From: Yanghanlia sp047501535
GTDB taxonomy: Bacteria > Pseudomonadota > Gammaproteobacteria > Burkholderiales > Burkholderiaceae_B
DNA length: 64,000 nt
Assembly (NCBI RefSeq): GCF_047501535.1
Contig: NZ_JAZDRJ010000005.1
Location: forward strand, 1-64,000
Reading direction: 5' to 3'
Shown: positions 22,764 through 31,633 of the stretch, piece by piece
Layout: the number at the start of each line of letters is the position of its first letter
Numbering within the stretch: the stretch's first letter is position 1
Made by a program: the position numbers and the translations under genes
Notes under the pieces: model-generated
The model's input: only the letters and a program-made list of their open reading frames with translations
Database searches by the model: none
Told to the model about the DNA's origin: nothing

Positions 22764-25418
22764 ATGAGCGCCGACATAGACCCCATAGAAACCAATGAAT
22801 GGCTCGACGCGTTTGCGGCAGTCACTCAAGTCAGCGGCAGTGAGCGTGCGCAATACCTGCTGTCGCAGCTGGGCGAAGCGGCCCGCAACCATGGGGTATT
22901 CACGCAGAGCCAGCCTTTCTCCGCCTATCGCAACACCATTTCCCTGTCTAAACAGGGTAGCTACCCCGGCGACCTGGCGATGGAAGAGCGCATTACCTCC
23001 ATCATGCGCTGGAATGCGCTGGCCATGGTGGTACGCGCCAACAAGGCGTTTGGCGAGCTGGGCGGGCACATTGCATCCTACGCATCAGCGGCCGAAATCT
23101 TCGAAACCGGCTTCAACCATTTTTTCCGCGCCCGCACCGACGATTTCGGCGGCGACCTCGTCTATTACCAGCCTCATTCCGCGCCAGGCATCTACGCCCG
23201 CGCCTTTCTGGAAGGCAGGCTTTCCGAAGCCCAGCTTGCCAATTACCGGCAGGAAGTCGGCGGCAACGGCCTGTGTTCCTACCCCCACCCCTGGCTGATG
23301 CCCGACTTCTGGCAAGTGCCCACTGGCTCGATGGGAATCGGGCCTCTGAATGCCGTCTACCAGGCCCGCTTCATGCGTTATCTGCAGGCGCGCGGCATGG
23401 CCAAGACCGAAGGCCGCCATGTGTGGGGCGTATTTGGCGATGGCGAGATGGATGAACCGGAATCGGTCGCCGGCCTGTCGCTCGCCGCGCGCGAGGGGTT
23501 GGACAACCTCACCTTCATCGTCAACTGCAATCTGCAGAGGCTGGACGGGCCGGTGCGGGGCAACGGCCAGATCATTCAAGAACTGGAATCGCTGTTTGTT
23601 GGCGCGGGCTGGAATGTCATCAAGGTGCTGTGGGGCAGCGAATGGGACAGCCTGTTCGCAAGCGATACCAACCATGTGCTGCTGCGCCGCTTTGCAGAAA
23701 CCGTGGATGGCGAATACCAGAATCTGGGTTCCAAGGACGGCGATTACAACCGCCAGAAGTTCTTTGACGCCGACCCGGCGGCGCAGGCGCTGACCGCTCA
23801 TCTGAGCGATGCCGAAATCCACGCGCTGAAGCGCGGCGGCCATGACTTTCGCAAGCTGTACGCCGCCTTCGCCGCAGCCAAGGCGCACAAGGGCCGCCCG
23901 ACCGTCATTCTCGCCAAGACCAAGAAAGGCTATGGCATGGGCAATGCCGGTGAAAGCCGGATGACGGCCCACCAGTCGAAGAAGCTGAATCTGGATGCGC
24001 TGGTGGCGTTTCGCGATCGCTTCAACCTGCCGCTATCCATGCAGGATCTCGAAGAACTGAAGTTCTACAAACCCGCCGAAGATAGCCCGGAGATGCGCTA
24101 TCTACGCGAGCGCCGGGCGGCACTGGGCGGCGTCTTGCCTGCCCGGACCCGCAAGGCGCCGACAGGTAGCACCCCCACCGTGCCGACCCTGCCGGTTTAC
24201 GCCAAGTTCGCGCTGGAAGCCGGTGGCAAGGAAATGTCCACCACCATGGCCTGTGTGCGCATGATGGGCGCACTGCTCAAGGACAAGGCTTTGGGGCCCA
24301 CGATTGTTCCGATTGTCGCGGATGAAGCGCGCACCTTCGGCATGGACAATCTGTTCCGCCAGATTGGCATCTATGCGCCGCAAGGCCAGCTGTATCAGCC
24401 TGAAGATGCCGACTCCTTGTTGTTCTACAAGGAAGCCAAGGACGGCCAGTTGCTGGAAGAAGGCATTACCGAAGCGGGCGCAATATCTTCCTGGGCGGCG
24501 GCGGCGACCTCGTACAGCATTCATGGCACGCCCATGTTGCCGATGTATATCTATTACTCGATGTTCGGCTTCCAGCGGGTGGGCGACCTGATCTGGGCGG
24601 CGGCAGATCAACGCTCGCGCGGTTTTTTATTCGGCGCAACCGCGGGGCGCACCACGCTTTCCGGAGAAGGCTTGCAGCACCAGGATGGCAGCAGCCATGT
24701 GATGGCCGCCACGGTTCCCAACTGCCGCGCCTACGACCCGGCCTATGCTTACGAGCTTGCGGTGCTGATGGATTACGGCATGCGGCGCATGATGGCGGAA
24801 GAACGCGACGAGTTTTTCTACCTGACCGTGATGAACGAGAACTACGCCCAGCCCGACATGCCGGAAGGCTGCAGAGAAGGCATCATCAAGGGCTTGTACC
24901 GCCTCGGGCAGCGCGGCCAGGGGCCGGAACGCCTGCGGCTGATCGGCTCTGGCGCCATTCTGAACGAAGTGATCGCGGCGGCGGATATGCTGCATGACGA
25001 GTTCGGGATCAGCAGCGAGATATTTTCGGCGACCAGCTTCCCTGAACTGGCCCGCGAGGCACAGGCCGTGGAACGCAATAACCGCCTGAGCTGCGCCGCC
25101 ACACCAGCACTGTCTCACGTAGAAACATTGTTGCCCGGAACCGCGCCTGTCATCGTCGCCACGGATTATGTGCGCGCCCTGCCCCAGATGATTGCCCCGT
25201 GGGTCAGAGGCCGTTTGGTGGCCCTGGGCACGGATGGCTTCGGGCGCTCCGACCAGCGCGGCGTGCTGCGCGCCTTCTTCGAAGTTGACCGCAATTCCAT
25301 TGCCTTTGCCGCCGTGGAAGCCGCCGTGCGGGAAGGCTGGGCGGAATCGTCGCTCATGCGGCAAGCCGCCGAGAGCTTGGGTATCAACGCAAAGCGCCCA
25401 GCGCCATGGACGCTGTAG
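22764..25418 (+). CDS. Homodimeric 2-oxoacid dehydrogenase E1 (AceE/MdeB type)
   Basis: An 884-residue thiamine-diphosphate enzyme of the AceE family, which decarboxylates 2-oxoacids and passes the acyl group to an E2 lipoyl protein. Seen are the E1 start NEWLDAFAAVTQVSGSERAQ, GGHIASYASAAEIFETGFNH, and the TPP motif GDGEMDEPES followed by NCNLQRLDGPVRGN. It is divergent from an Lrp regulator, and no E2 or E3 gene follows, unlike the normal aceEF operon. The length and regulator match P. putida MdeB, which acts on 2-oxobutyrate, so this is more likely a catabolic paralogue than the main pyruvate dehydrogenase. No methionine gamma-lyase gene is present. Confidence 0.88.
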   Translation: MSADIDPIETNEWLDAFAAVTQVSGSERAQYLLSQLGEAARNHGVFTQSQPFSAYRNTISLSKQGSYPGDLAMEERITSIMRWNALAMVVRANKAFGELGGHIASYASAAEIFETGFNHFFRARTDDFGGDLVYYQPHSAPGIYARAFLEGRLSEAQLANYRQEVGGNGLCSYPHPWLMPDFWQVPTGSMGIGPLNAVYQARFMRYLQARGMAKTEGRHVWGVFGDGEMDEPESVAGLSLAAREGLDNLTFIVNCNLQRLDGPVRGNGQIIQELESLFVGAGWNVIKVLWGSEWDSLFASDTNHVLLRRFAETVDGEYQNLGSKDGDYNRQKFFDADPAAQALTAHLSDAEIHALKRGGHDFRKLYAAFAAAKAHKGRPTVILAKTKKGYGMGNAGESRMTAHQSKKLNLDALVAFRDRFNLPLSMQDLEELKFYKPAEDSPEMRYLRERRAALGGVLPARTRKAPTGSTPTVPTLPVYAKFALEAGGKEMSTTMACVRMMGALLKDKALGPTIVPIVADEARTFGMDNLFRQIGIYAPQGQLYQPEDADSLLFYKEAKDGQLLEEGITEAGAISSWAAAATSYSIHGTPMLPMYIYYSMFGFQRVGDLIWAAADQRSRGFLFGATAGRTTLSGEGLQHQDGSSHVMAATVPNCRAYDPAYAYELAVLMDYGMRRMMAEERDEFFYLTVMNENYAQPDMPEGCREGIIKGLYRLGQRGQGPERLRLIGSGAILNEVIAAADMLHDEFGISSEIFSATSFPELAREAQAVERNNRLSCAATPALSHVETLLPGTAPVIVATDYVRALPQMIAPWVRGRLVALGTDGFGRSDQRGVLRAFFEVDRNSIAFAAVEAAVREGWAESSLMRQAAESLGINAKRPAPWTL

Positions 25419-25584
25419 GCAGGACGGGGGCCGACTTGTCTGGCCCAGCCCTCTTTCCAATGGATCGCTACTGGACCATGCATGGCCAAGAAGATACGGC
25501 AGCGCATGGGCCTCAAGCTTGGCCGCATTCGACCAACGAGTCGCACACCTGCGAGGTACCGCCAGCATTTCTGTTTGATTTCAT

Positions 25585-25670
25585 TGGTGCCCGGGACCGG
25601 AATCGAACCGGTACGCTCAAAGAGCGAGGGATTTTAAGTCCCTTGTGTCTACCTATTCCACCACCCGGGC
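25585..25670 (-). tRNA. tRNA-Leu, anticodon UAA
   Basis: The minus strand gives an 86-nt class II tRNA with acceptor GCCCGGG/CCCGGGC, anticodon stem-loop GGGACTTAAAATCCC (TAA), a long variable arm, GTTCGATTC in the T loop and an encoded CCA. No integrase is adjacent. It lies between the E1 gene and the repeat cluster. Confidence 0.95.
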
Positions 25671-25712
25671 GATGGGTGTGCCGCAATAAAGAACTTTGGC
25701 TCGTTGCCAAAA

Positions 25713-25755
25713 CATGCGTTTTCCCGGAAATGAAAGCCATCCGGGAAAACGCATG
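25713..25755. repeat. 15-bp perfect inverted repeat
   Basis: CATGCGTTTTCCCGG (25713-25727) and CCGGGAAAACGCATG (25741-25755) form a perfect stem with a 13-base loop. The right arm is the start of a unit duplicated at 25808. It may act as a terminator or belong to a REP-like element. Confidence 0.8.
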
Positions 25756-25915
25756 ATTATAGAGCACTTGCTGAAAACCAGCTTAAATGGGGACAGACCC
25801 CATTTTGCGGGAAAACGCAAGATTATAAAGCACTTGCAGCCCGAAAGCTTACATCTAGCTTAAATGGGGACAGACCCCATTTTTAGCTGACAAACAGCTT
25901 AAACCGGGTCAGACC
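25742..25915. repeat. Palindromic repeat cluster reaching into the end of pnp
   Basis: Two copies of a ~30-bp unit (CGGGAAAACGCA..GATTATA.AGCACTTGC at 25742 and 25808) alternate with copies of AGCTTAAA followed by a palindrome. The 21-bp palindrome AAATGGGGACAGACCCCATTT is perfect at 25785-25805 and 25862-25882. A third, diverged copy (AGCTTAAACCGGGTCAGACCCC, 25896-25917) contains the pnp stop codon and its last codons. The unit looks like a REP-type intergenic element; no transposase for it is in the window. Confidence 0.8.
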
Positions 25916-28025
25916 CCTGAGCTTCGATGCCGCCAATGGCTTTGATCGACAGGCGCAGGCGGCCTTTGTCGTCGGCTTCGATGACCTTGAAGCGCACGAT
26001 CTGACCGACCTTCAGCACATCGTTGATGTTGGCGATGCGGTAGTTGGCGATTTCAGAGATGTGCAACAGGCCGTCGCGGCCCGGCAGCACTTGGACGATG
26101 GCGCCGAAATCCAGCAGGCGCAGGACGGGGCCTTCGTACTCAGTGCCGACTTCGACGTCAGCGGTGAGTTCCTTGATGCGGCGCTCGGCTTCGCGGGCTT
26201 TGTCGAGATCGGCGCTGGCGATGGTGATGTTGCCATCGTCGCTGATGTCGATCTGCGTGCCGGTTTCTTCGGTCAGGGAACGAATGGTGGCGCCACCCTT
26301 GCCGATCACATCGCGGATTTTCTCGGGGTTGATCTTCAGGGTCAGCATGCGTGGAGCGAATTCCGAAAGCTCATTGCGAGAGCCTTCGATGGCCGCGCGC
26401 ATGGCTTCGAGAATATGCAAGCGGCCTTCGCGGGCCTGAGCCAGCGCTACCTGCATGATTTCTTTGGTAATGCCCTGGATCTTGATATCCATCTGCAAGG
26501 CGGTGATGCCGTTGACCGTGCCTGCCACCTTGAAGTCCATATCGCCCAGGTGATCTTCATCGCCCAGGATGTCGGTCAGCACAGCGAACTTGCCGCCGTC
26601 TTTGATCAGACCCATGGCCACACCGGCGACGTGATCACCGACCGGCACACCCGCGTCCATCATGGCCAGGCTGCCGCCGCATACCGAAGCCATCGATGAA
26701 GAACCGTTGGATTCGGTAATTTCCGACACCACGCGAATGGTGTATTGGAAGTCGTCAGGTGCGGGAAGCAAGGGGCTCAGAGCACGCTTTGCCAGGCGAC
26801 CGTGACCAATCTCGCGGCGCTTGGGCGCACCGAAACGGCCGGTTTCACCAGTGGAGAACGGCGGGAAGTTGTAATGCAGCATGAAGCGATCACGATATTC
26901 GCCCATGATGGAGTCGATGATCTGCTCGTCTTGCTTGGTGCCCAGCGTGGCGGCAACCAGCGCCTGGGTTTCGCCGCGTGTGAACAAGGCGCTGCCGTGC
27001 GCACGAGGCAGCACGCCCAGACGGATTTCGATGGGGCGAACTGTACGGGTGTCGCGGCCATCAATACGGGGCTCGCCGTTCAGAATCTGGCCACGAACAA
27101 TTTCGCCTTCCAGGCCAAACAGAATGTTATCGACTTCGACTGCGTCGGGGGCGTCTTCGCCCTTGGCAGCGGCGTGCTCAGCCAGTTTCGTCTTAACGTC
27201 GGCATAAACCGTGCGCAGAGCATCTGTGCGCTGCTGCTTGCTACGGATTTGGTAGGCAGCAGCCAGAGGCTCACGAGCTGCAGCGGTAACCGCTGTAATG
27301 AGCGCGTCGTTACGGGCAGGCGGTTGCCAGTCCCATTCGGGTTTGCCGGCTTCAGCAACGAGGTCGTGAATGGCGTTGATGGCGGCCTGCATCTGTTCGT
27401 GGCCAAACATCACACCACCCAGCATGACTTCTTCAGAAAGCTGGCGAGCTTCGGATTCAACCATCAGCACCGCGTCTTCCGTGCCTGCCACCACCAGTTC
27501 CATGTCGGACTTCGGCATTTGCGAAGCGGTAGGGTTCAGCACGTATTGGCCGTCGATATAACCCACGCGTGCGGCGCCAATGGGGCCGTTGAAAGGGATG
27601 CCGGAAATTGCCAGAGCAGCCGATGCGCCAATCATGGCGGGGATGTCGGGATCGATTTCCGGATTAACGGACACCACATGCAGGATGACCTGTACTTCGT
27701 TGTAGAAACCTTCGGGGAACAGTGGACGCAGCGGACGGTCGATCAGGCGTGCCGTGAGGATTTCTTTTTCGGAAGGACGGCCTTCACGCTTGAAAAAACC
27801 ACCAGGGATACGACCTGCAGCATAGGTTTTTTCAGTGTAATCGACGGTCAGAGGGAAAAAATCTTGGCCCGGCTTGGCGTTCTTGGCGCCCACCACGGTC
27901 GCAAGTACGCAAGTATCGTCTACGGAGACCAGCACGGCACCCGACGCCTGGCGAGCAATCTCACCGGTTTCCAGCGTCACAGTGTGCTGACCGTACTGAA
28001 ACGATTTGCTCACTTTATTGAACAT
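25899..28025 (-). CDS. pnp: Polynucleotide phosphorylase
   Basis: The 708-residue 3'-5' exoribonuclease has two RNase PH-like cores (about 10-225 and 310-545, with RIPGGFFKREGRPSE in the first and GEYRDRFMLHYNFPP in the second). A KH domain follows (INPEKIRDVIGKGGATIRSL), then an S1 domain (GTEYEGPVLRLLDFGAIVQV). Length is normal for the family. It is downstream of rpsO, the classical operon, with a terminator between. The last residues (GSDPV) are encoded by a copy of the adjacent palindromic repeat, so the natural end has been replaced or extended. Confidence 0.97.
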   Translation of the reverse strand: MFNKVSKSFQYGQHTVTLETGEIARQASGAVLVSVDDTCVLATVVGAKNAKPGQDFFPLTVDYTEKTYAAGRIPGGFFKREGRPSEKEILTARLIDRPLRPLFPEGFYNEVQVILHVVSVNPEIDPDIPAMIGASAALAISGIPFNGPIGAARVGYIDGQYVLNPTASQMPKSDMELVVAGTEDAVLMVESEARQLSEEVMLGGVMFGHEQMQAAINAIHDLVAEAGKPEWDWQPPARNDALITAVTAAAREPLAAAYQIRSKQQRTDALRTVYADVKTKLAEHAAAKGEDAPDAVEVDNILFGLEGEIVRGQILNGEPRIDGRDTRTVRPIEIRLGVLPRAHGSALFTRGETQALVAATLGTKQDEQIIDSIMGEYRDRFMLHYNFPPFSTGETGRFGAPKRREIGHGRLAKRALSPLLPAPDDFQYTIRVVSEITESNGSSSMASVCGGSLAMMDAGVPVGDHVAGVAMGLIKDGGKFAVLTDILGDEDHLGDMDFKVAGTVNGITALQMDIKIQGITKEIMQVALAQAREGRLHILEAMRAAIEGSRNELSEFAPRMLTLKINPEKIRDVIGKGGATIRSLTEETGTQIDISDDGNITIASADLDKAREAERRIKELTADVEVGTEYEGPVLRLLDFGAIVQVLPGRDGLLHISEIANYRIANINDVLKVGQIVRFKVIEADDKGRLRLSIKAIGGIEAQGSDPV

Positions 28026-28043
28026 TGTTTTTCCTTACAAAAT

Positions 28044-28077
28044 AAAAAAACCGCGGACACCACGATAAGAATCGCGG
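28044..28077 (-). terminator. Intrinsic terminator between rpsO and pnp
   Basis: On the minus strand CCGCG (rc of 28073-28077) and CGCGG (rc of 28051-28055) flank a 17-base loop and run into seven T residues (A run 28044-28050 on plus). It sits 40-70 bp beyond rpsO. Partial read-through into pnp is the known arrangement in other bacteria. Confidence 0.65.
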
Positions 28078-28114
28078 CGCCCACGGTTGTCTCTCGGGGA
28101 ACTGGCCCCGGGTA

Positions 28115-28384
28115 TCACTTACGCAGACCGAGTTTTTCGATCAGGCTGCGGTAGGAGTCTGGGTTACGACCCTTGAGGTAGTCCAGCAGCTTGCGGCGGC
28201 GGCTGACCATGCGCAGCAGGCCGCGGCGGGAGTGGTGATCTTTCTTGTGTGCTTTGAAGTGCTCAGTGAGCTCGTTGATACGTGCGGTGAGCAATGCTAC
28301 TTGCACTTCGGGGGAACCTGTATCGCCTTGCGCGCGTTGGAATTGCGAAACGATTTCGGATTTGTTGATATCGGTAACTGCCAT
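28115..28384 (-). CDS. rpsO: 30S ribosomal protein S15
   Basis: 89 residues from the ATG at 28384 (MAVTDINKSEIVSQFQRAQG). The longer frame to 28450 has no family support upstream of this ATG. Conserved RINELTEHFKAHKKDHHSRR and the basic RRRKLLDYLKG bind 16S rRNA in the central domain of the 30S subunit. Followed by pnp as in most proteobacteria. Confidence 0.97.
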   Translation of the reverse strand: MAVTDINKSEIVSQFQRAQGDTGSPEVQVALLTARINELTEHFKAHKKDHHSRRGLLRMVSRRRKLLDYLKGRNPDSYRSLIEKLGLRK

Positions 28385-28681
28385 TTTTATAAACCTCAGA
28401 AGAGACTTGCGCCAAGGTCGAGGCGCCCGGGCGTGCGTGAAAAGGGGCAATTATACACTGCCACGCGCAATATCGCGCAGGGATCTTACATTGTTTGCAC
28501 ATAAGCTACGCAGTGCAAAGTGGCGGCAAGCCGGGCAAGTTTTAAATGTCGCCCTGCCAAGGTTGTGGTGCAACGTTGGCCGATGCGCTCGGGGCGCTTC
28601 ACCCGCCACTGGCGCGGGGCACTAAGTTCGATGAAAATGGAAGTGTATTCAGCTTTACTTTCTCGCCACAAGGAGCCAACC

Positions 28682-29224
28682 ATGCCCGCATCGCCCCTCT
28701 TGTATTCTCCCTTAAAAAGGTTGCGCCCCGCACGTTTCGCTTTAATCGTTACAACCGCCTTGGTACTGAGTGCCTGCTCCAGCATGCACGACATTCCTCC
28801 AGGCGCTTCAATGGCTGAGGTCCAGGCTCGTTACGGCGCCCCCACTGTGGAATGCCCACTTCCAGATGGGTCACGCGCTGCGGTATGGAGCACCCAACCC
28901 ATGGGGCAATACGCCTGGGCCACTAAAATTGCGCCGGACGGCACGGTCGGCCCCGTAGAACAAATACTAACGGACAGCGAATTCCGTAAAGTGGAAATCG
29001 GCGTCTGGGACACAGAGCGCCTGCGTTGCACATTCGGTTTTCCGGCAGAAATCAAGCAGGTCGGCCTGCCCAGCGTGCGCCAGACTGTGTGGAGCTATCG
29101 CTACAAAGAAGCAGGAACCTGGAATTCACTCATGCACGTGTACATCTCTGACGACGGCATTGTGCAGCGCCTGCACCCCGGCCCCGACCCCCTGTTCGAC
29201 AGGGAGCTCTGGCCGTTCTTGTAA
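28682..29224 (+). CDS. Lipoprotein of unknown function
   Basis: 180 residues from the ATG at 28682, chosen because AAGGAG lies just before it and the signal peptide follows directly (LIVTTALVLSAC, lipobox Cys near residue 32). The mature domain begins IPPGASMAEVQARYGAPTVECPLPDG, resembling SmpA/BamE-type proteins in which a G-x-x-x-x-E-V-x-x-x-x-G-x-P motif opens the fold. This supports an outer-membrane lipoprotein with a BamE-like fold, but the family is not certain. It is transcribed opposite to its neighbours rpsO and pssA. Confidence 0.72.
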   Translation: MPASPLLYSPLKRLRPARFALIVTTALVLSACSSMHDIPPGASMAEVQARYGAPTVECPLPDGSRAAVWSTQPMGQYAWATKIAPDGTVGPVEQILTDSEFRKVEIGVWDTERLRCTFGFPAEIKQVGLPSVRQTVWSYRYKEAGTWNSLMHVYISDDGIVQRLHPGPDPLFDRELWPFL

Positions 29225-29236
29225 AAGTTTTGTGCT

Positions 29237-30052
29237 TTACTGCTTATCGGAAGGCGTCTGGCCCGAGCTTGTGTGGTCAGTCGCCCCGCTCTCACTGCGC
29301 GAGCGGGTGAGTTGCCGGGCGCGCCGCCAGCGCCAGGCCATGATGAACCAGCCCGACAGGCCGTAGATGACAAACATGCCAAACAACACCAGAGGTGGGT
29401 CGGCCGACACGGAAACGAACACGGCCACCAGCACCAGCATGACCCAGAAAGGCACGCTGCGCCTCAGCGCAAAAGATTTACCACTGTAAAACGGTGCGTT
29501 GCTGACCATGGCCACACCGGCATAGACAGTCAGAACAAAGCCCACCCAGGGCACCACATTGGCTGAAAACGTGAATTTGTTATCCACTGCAAGCCAGACA
29601 AAACCCGCCACCAGCGCTGCCGCTGCCGGGCTGGGCAGGCCTTGGAAAAAGCGTTTATCTACAACCGCAATATTGATATTAAAACGCGCCAGCCGCAGCG
29701 CTGCTCCCACCACATAGACGAAAGCAGCCAGCCAGCCCCAGCGGCCCAGGCCCTGCAAGGCCCACACGTACATAACAAGCGCCGGCGCCATGCCAAAGGA
29801 AATCATGTCGGCCAGGGAGTCGTATTGCTCGCCAAAGGCCGACTGTGTATTAGTGAGCCGCGCCACACGCCCATCCATGCCGTCGAATACCAGAGCCAGG
29901 AAGATGGCGATAGCGGCCATTTCGAAGCGCCCGTTCATGGCCTGAACTACCGCAAAAAAACCGGCAAACAGGTTGGCAGTGGTGAAAGCGTTGGGCAACA
30001 GGTAGATGCCGCGACGCCGTTTAATTTCTTCGGGCGGTAGGTTGTTCTGCAT
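29237..30052 (-). CDS. pssA: CDP-diacylglycerol--serine O-phosphatidyltransferase
   Basis: 271 residues from the ATG at 30052 (MQNNLPPEEIKRRRGIYLLP). The frame runs to 30259 but overlaps psd and has no homologous content there. The CDP-alcohol phosphotransferase motif DGMDGRVARLTNTQSAFGEQ with the following YDSLAD is intact, and six to eight membrane helices are visible. It makes phosphatidylserine, the precursor of phosphatidylethanolamine. It starts 4 bp downstream of the psd stop, so the two genes form a PE synthesis operon. Confidence 0.94.
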   Translation of the reverse strand: MQNNLPPEEIKRRRGIYLLPNAFTTANLFAGFFAVVQAMNGRFEMAAIAIFLALVFDGMDGRVARLTNTQSAFGEQYDSLADMISFGMAPALVMYVWALQGLGRWGWLAAFVYVVGAALRLARFNINIAVVDKRFFQGLPSPAAAALVAGFVWLAVDNKFTFSANVVPWVGFVLTVYAGVAMVSNAPFYSGKSFALRRSVPFWVMLVLVAVFVSVSADPPLVLFGMFVIYGLSGWFIMAWRWRRARQLTRSRSESGATDHTSSGQTPSDKQ

Positions 30053-30056
30053 AGGC

Positions 30057-30728
30057 TTAGCTTTGTTGTTCAAGAACAGCTGCAGGAAGATCGGCCAGCG
30101 TGGTGCTGGTGGCCTGCACTTTGTCGCCGATAGCCACACGCGGCCGCGAACCCGGCGGCAGATAGACATCGACCCGTGAACCAAAGCGGATAAAGCCGTA
30201 ACGCTGGCCAGCGTAGAGCGCATCGCCCGGCTTGGCATAACAAAGGATGCGCTTGGCAACCAGCCCTGCTACCTGCACTGCCGTCACCACATGGCCTTCA
30301 GGCGTACGCACGACCATGGCATTACGTTCGTTTTCAAGCGAGGCTTTATCCAATGCCGCATTGAAAAACTTGCCGGCGAAGTAGTTCACTGACACCACGG
30401 TGCCTTTGACCGGTGCGCGGTTGGAGTGAACGTTGAATACGTTCATAAACACGCTGATCTTAATGGCCTCGCGGTTGGCGTAGGGGTCGTGTACTTCCTC
30501 TACAGCCACAATGCGGCCATCTGCCGGCGACAGAACGGCAAGCTCGCCTTCAGGCGCCACGCGTGCAGGGTCGCGGAAAAACTGCAGCACAAACAGTGAC
30601 AGCAGCCAGAAAATAATAGACACACCTGGCCACCAGATGGAAACCAGGACGGAAATAATGACGATACCGGCCAAGAAAGGCCAGCCTTCGCGCGCAATAA
30701 GCGGATGGGGGTAAGGTGGTTTATTCAT
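30057..30728 (-). CDS. psd: Phosphatidylserine decarboxylase proenzyme, short form
   Basis: This 223-residue proenzyme cleaves itself before Ser184 in IRFGSRVDVYLPPG to create the pyruvoyl cofactor; the motif is FGS rather than the LGST of longer family members. It has two N-terminal membrane segments (about 17-50) and conserved SPADGRIVAVEE and FMNVFNVHSNRAPVKG. It converts phosphatidylserine to phosphatidylethanolamine. It is followed immediately by pssA and preceded, after 45 bp, by the heme transporter genes that interrupt the usual ilvC-psd neighbourhood. Confidence 0.95.
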   Translation of the reverse strand: MNKPPYPHPLIAREGWPFLAGIVIISVLVSIWWPGVSIIFWLLSLFVLQFFRDPARVAPEGELAVLSPADGRIVAVEEVHDPYANREAIKISVFMNVFNVHSNRAPVKGTVVSVNYFAGKFFNAALDKASLENERNAMVVRTPEGHVVTAVQVAGLVAKRILCYAKPGDALYAGQRYGFIRFGSRVDVYLPPGSRPRVAIGDKVQATSTTLADLPAAVLEQQS

Positions 30729-30772
30729 CGTGGGCCAAAGAATAACCGAAATGCTAACGCCATAGCATGCGT

Positions 30773-31609
30773 TCAGAGGAATACGACCAGCGGCACATGT
30801 GCATGCATGGGGTGTGCCTGCACATGGGCGGCCGTGCCGTAGACCTGCTGTAACAGCCCGGGCAGGAGCACCTCTTGCGGGGAGCCGCAGGCCAAAACGC
30901 CGCCATCGGCCATCAAGGCCAGGCGATCACAGTATAAAGCGGCCAGATTGACATCGTGCAACACGACCAGCACCCCTGCTCCGGCCTGGGTGGCGGCTTG
31001 CCGCGCCGCACGCAGCAGGCCATGCTGGTGCGCCGGATCAAGACTGGACGACGGCTCATCCAGCAACAGATAGCAGCCTGAACCGCCCGCTCGGGAAGCC
31101 GCCAGCACCTGAGCCAGGGTGCGCGCAAACTGTACACGCTGCTGTTCGCCGCCAGATAATTCCAGATAGCGACGTTCCCACAAATGCCCAATATCCGCCT
31201 GAGCAATGGCTTCATCCAGCAGCGCCTGACACGCTTGCCTATCCAGCTCTGGAAAGGGATACAAGCCCATGGAAACGACTTCCTCCACGGCCAGATCGAA
31301 AATCAGTTCCGGGTTTTGCGGCAACACGGCCCGCAGGCGAGACAGTTCCGGCACGGTCAGCTCGACAATTGATCGACCATTGACCAAGACAGGGCATTCC
31401 CGATGGAGTGAGGAGTCTATGGCCAGCTCCCCCGCCAGCGTGGACAACAAAGTGGATTTCCCTGCCCCGTTTGCCCCGAGAATGCCGACCATTTCTCCAC
31501 GGCCCACGGCAAGCGAGACATTGTTCAGAACACGCTTGCGCCCCCGCATGACAGAAAGATGATGGCAGTACAGACCGGAAGCGGCAGGGCGATTTGACAC
31601 AACATTCAT
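30773..31609 (-). CDS. hmuV: Heme ABC transporter ATP-binding protein
   Basis: This 278-residue ABC ATPase has Walker A GANGAGKST (45-53), the signature LSGGEQQRVQFAR, Walker B YLLLDEPSSSLD and the switch His in VVLHDVNLA. It powers heme import through the HmuU permease encoded 24 bp upstream. Called BhuV in Bordetella. It is the last gene of the cluster before psd. Confidence 0.94.
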   Translation of the reverse strand: MNVVSNRPAASGLYCHHLSVMRGRKRVLNNVSLAVGRGEMVGILGANGAGKSTLLSTLAGELAIDSSLHRECPVLVNGRSIVELTVPELSRLRAVLPQNPELIFDLAVEEVVSMGLYPFPELDRQACQALLDEAIAQADIGHLWERRYLELSGGEQQRVQFARTLAQVLAASRAGGSGCYLLLDEPSSSLDPAHQHGLLRAARQAATQAGAGVLVVLHDVNLAALYCDRLALMADGGVLACGSPQEVLLPGLLQQVYGTAAHVQAHPMHAHVPLVVFL

Positions 31610-31633
31610 AGCGCGAACCCGTGAAGGAAAACA

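Noticed and set aside
24627..25568. 313-codon minus-strand frame opposite the E1 dehydrogenase gene
   Set aside because: Antisense shadow of a recognised enzyme; starts outside and has no plausible domain.
26745..28154. 469-codon open frame on the plus strand opposite pnp
   Set aside because: It is a mirror of the highly biased pnp codons, has no family resemblance and no ribosome-binding site, and pnp is certain on the other strand.
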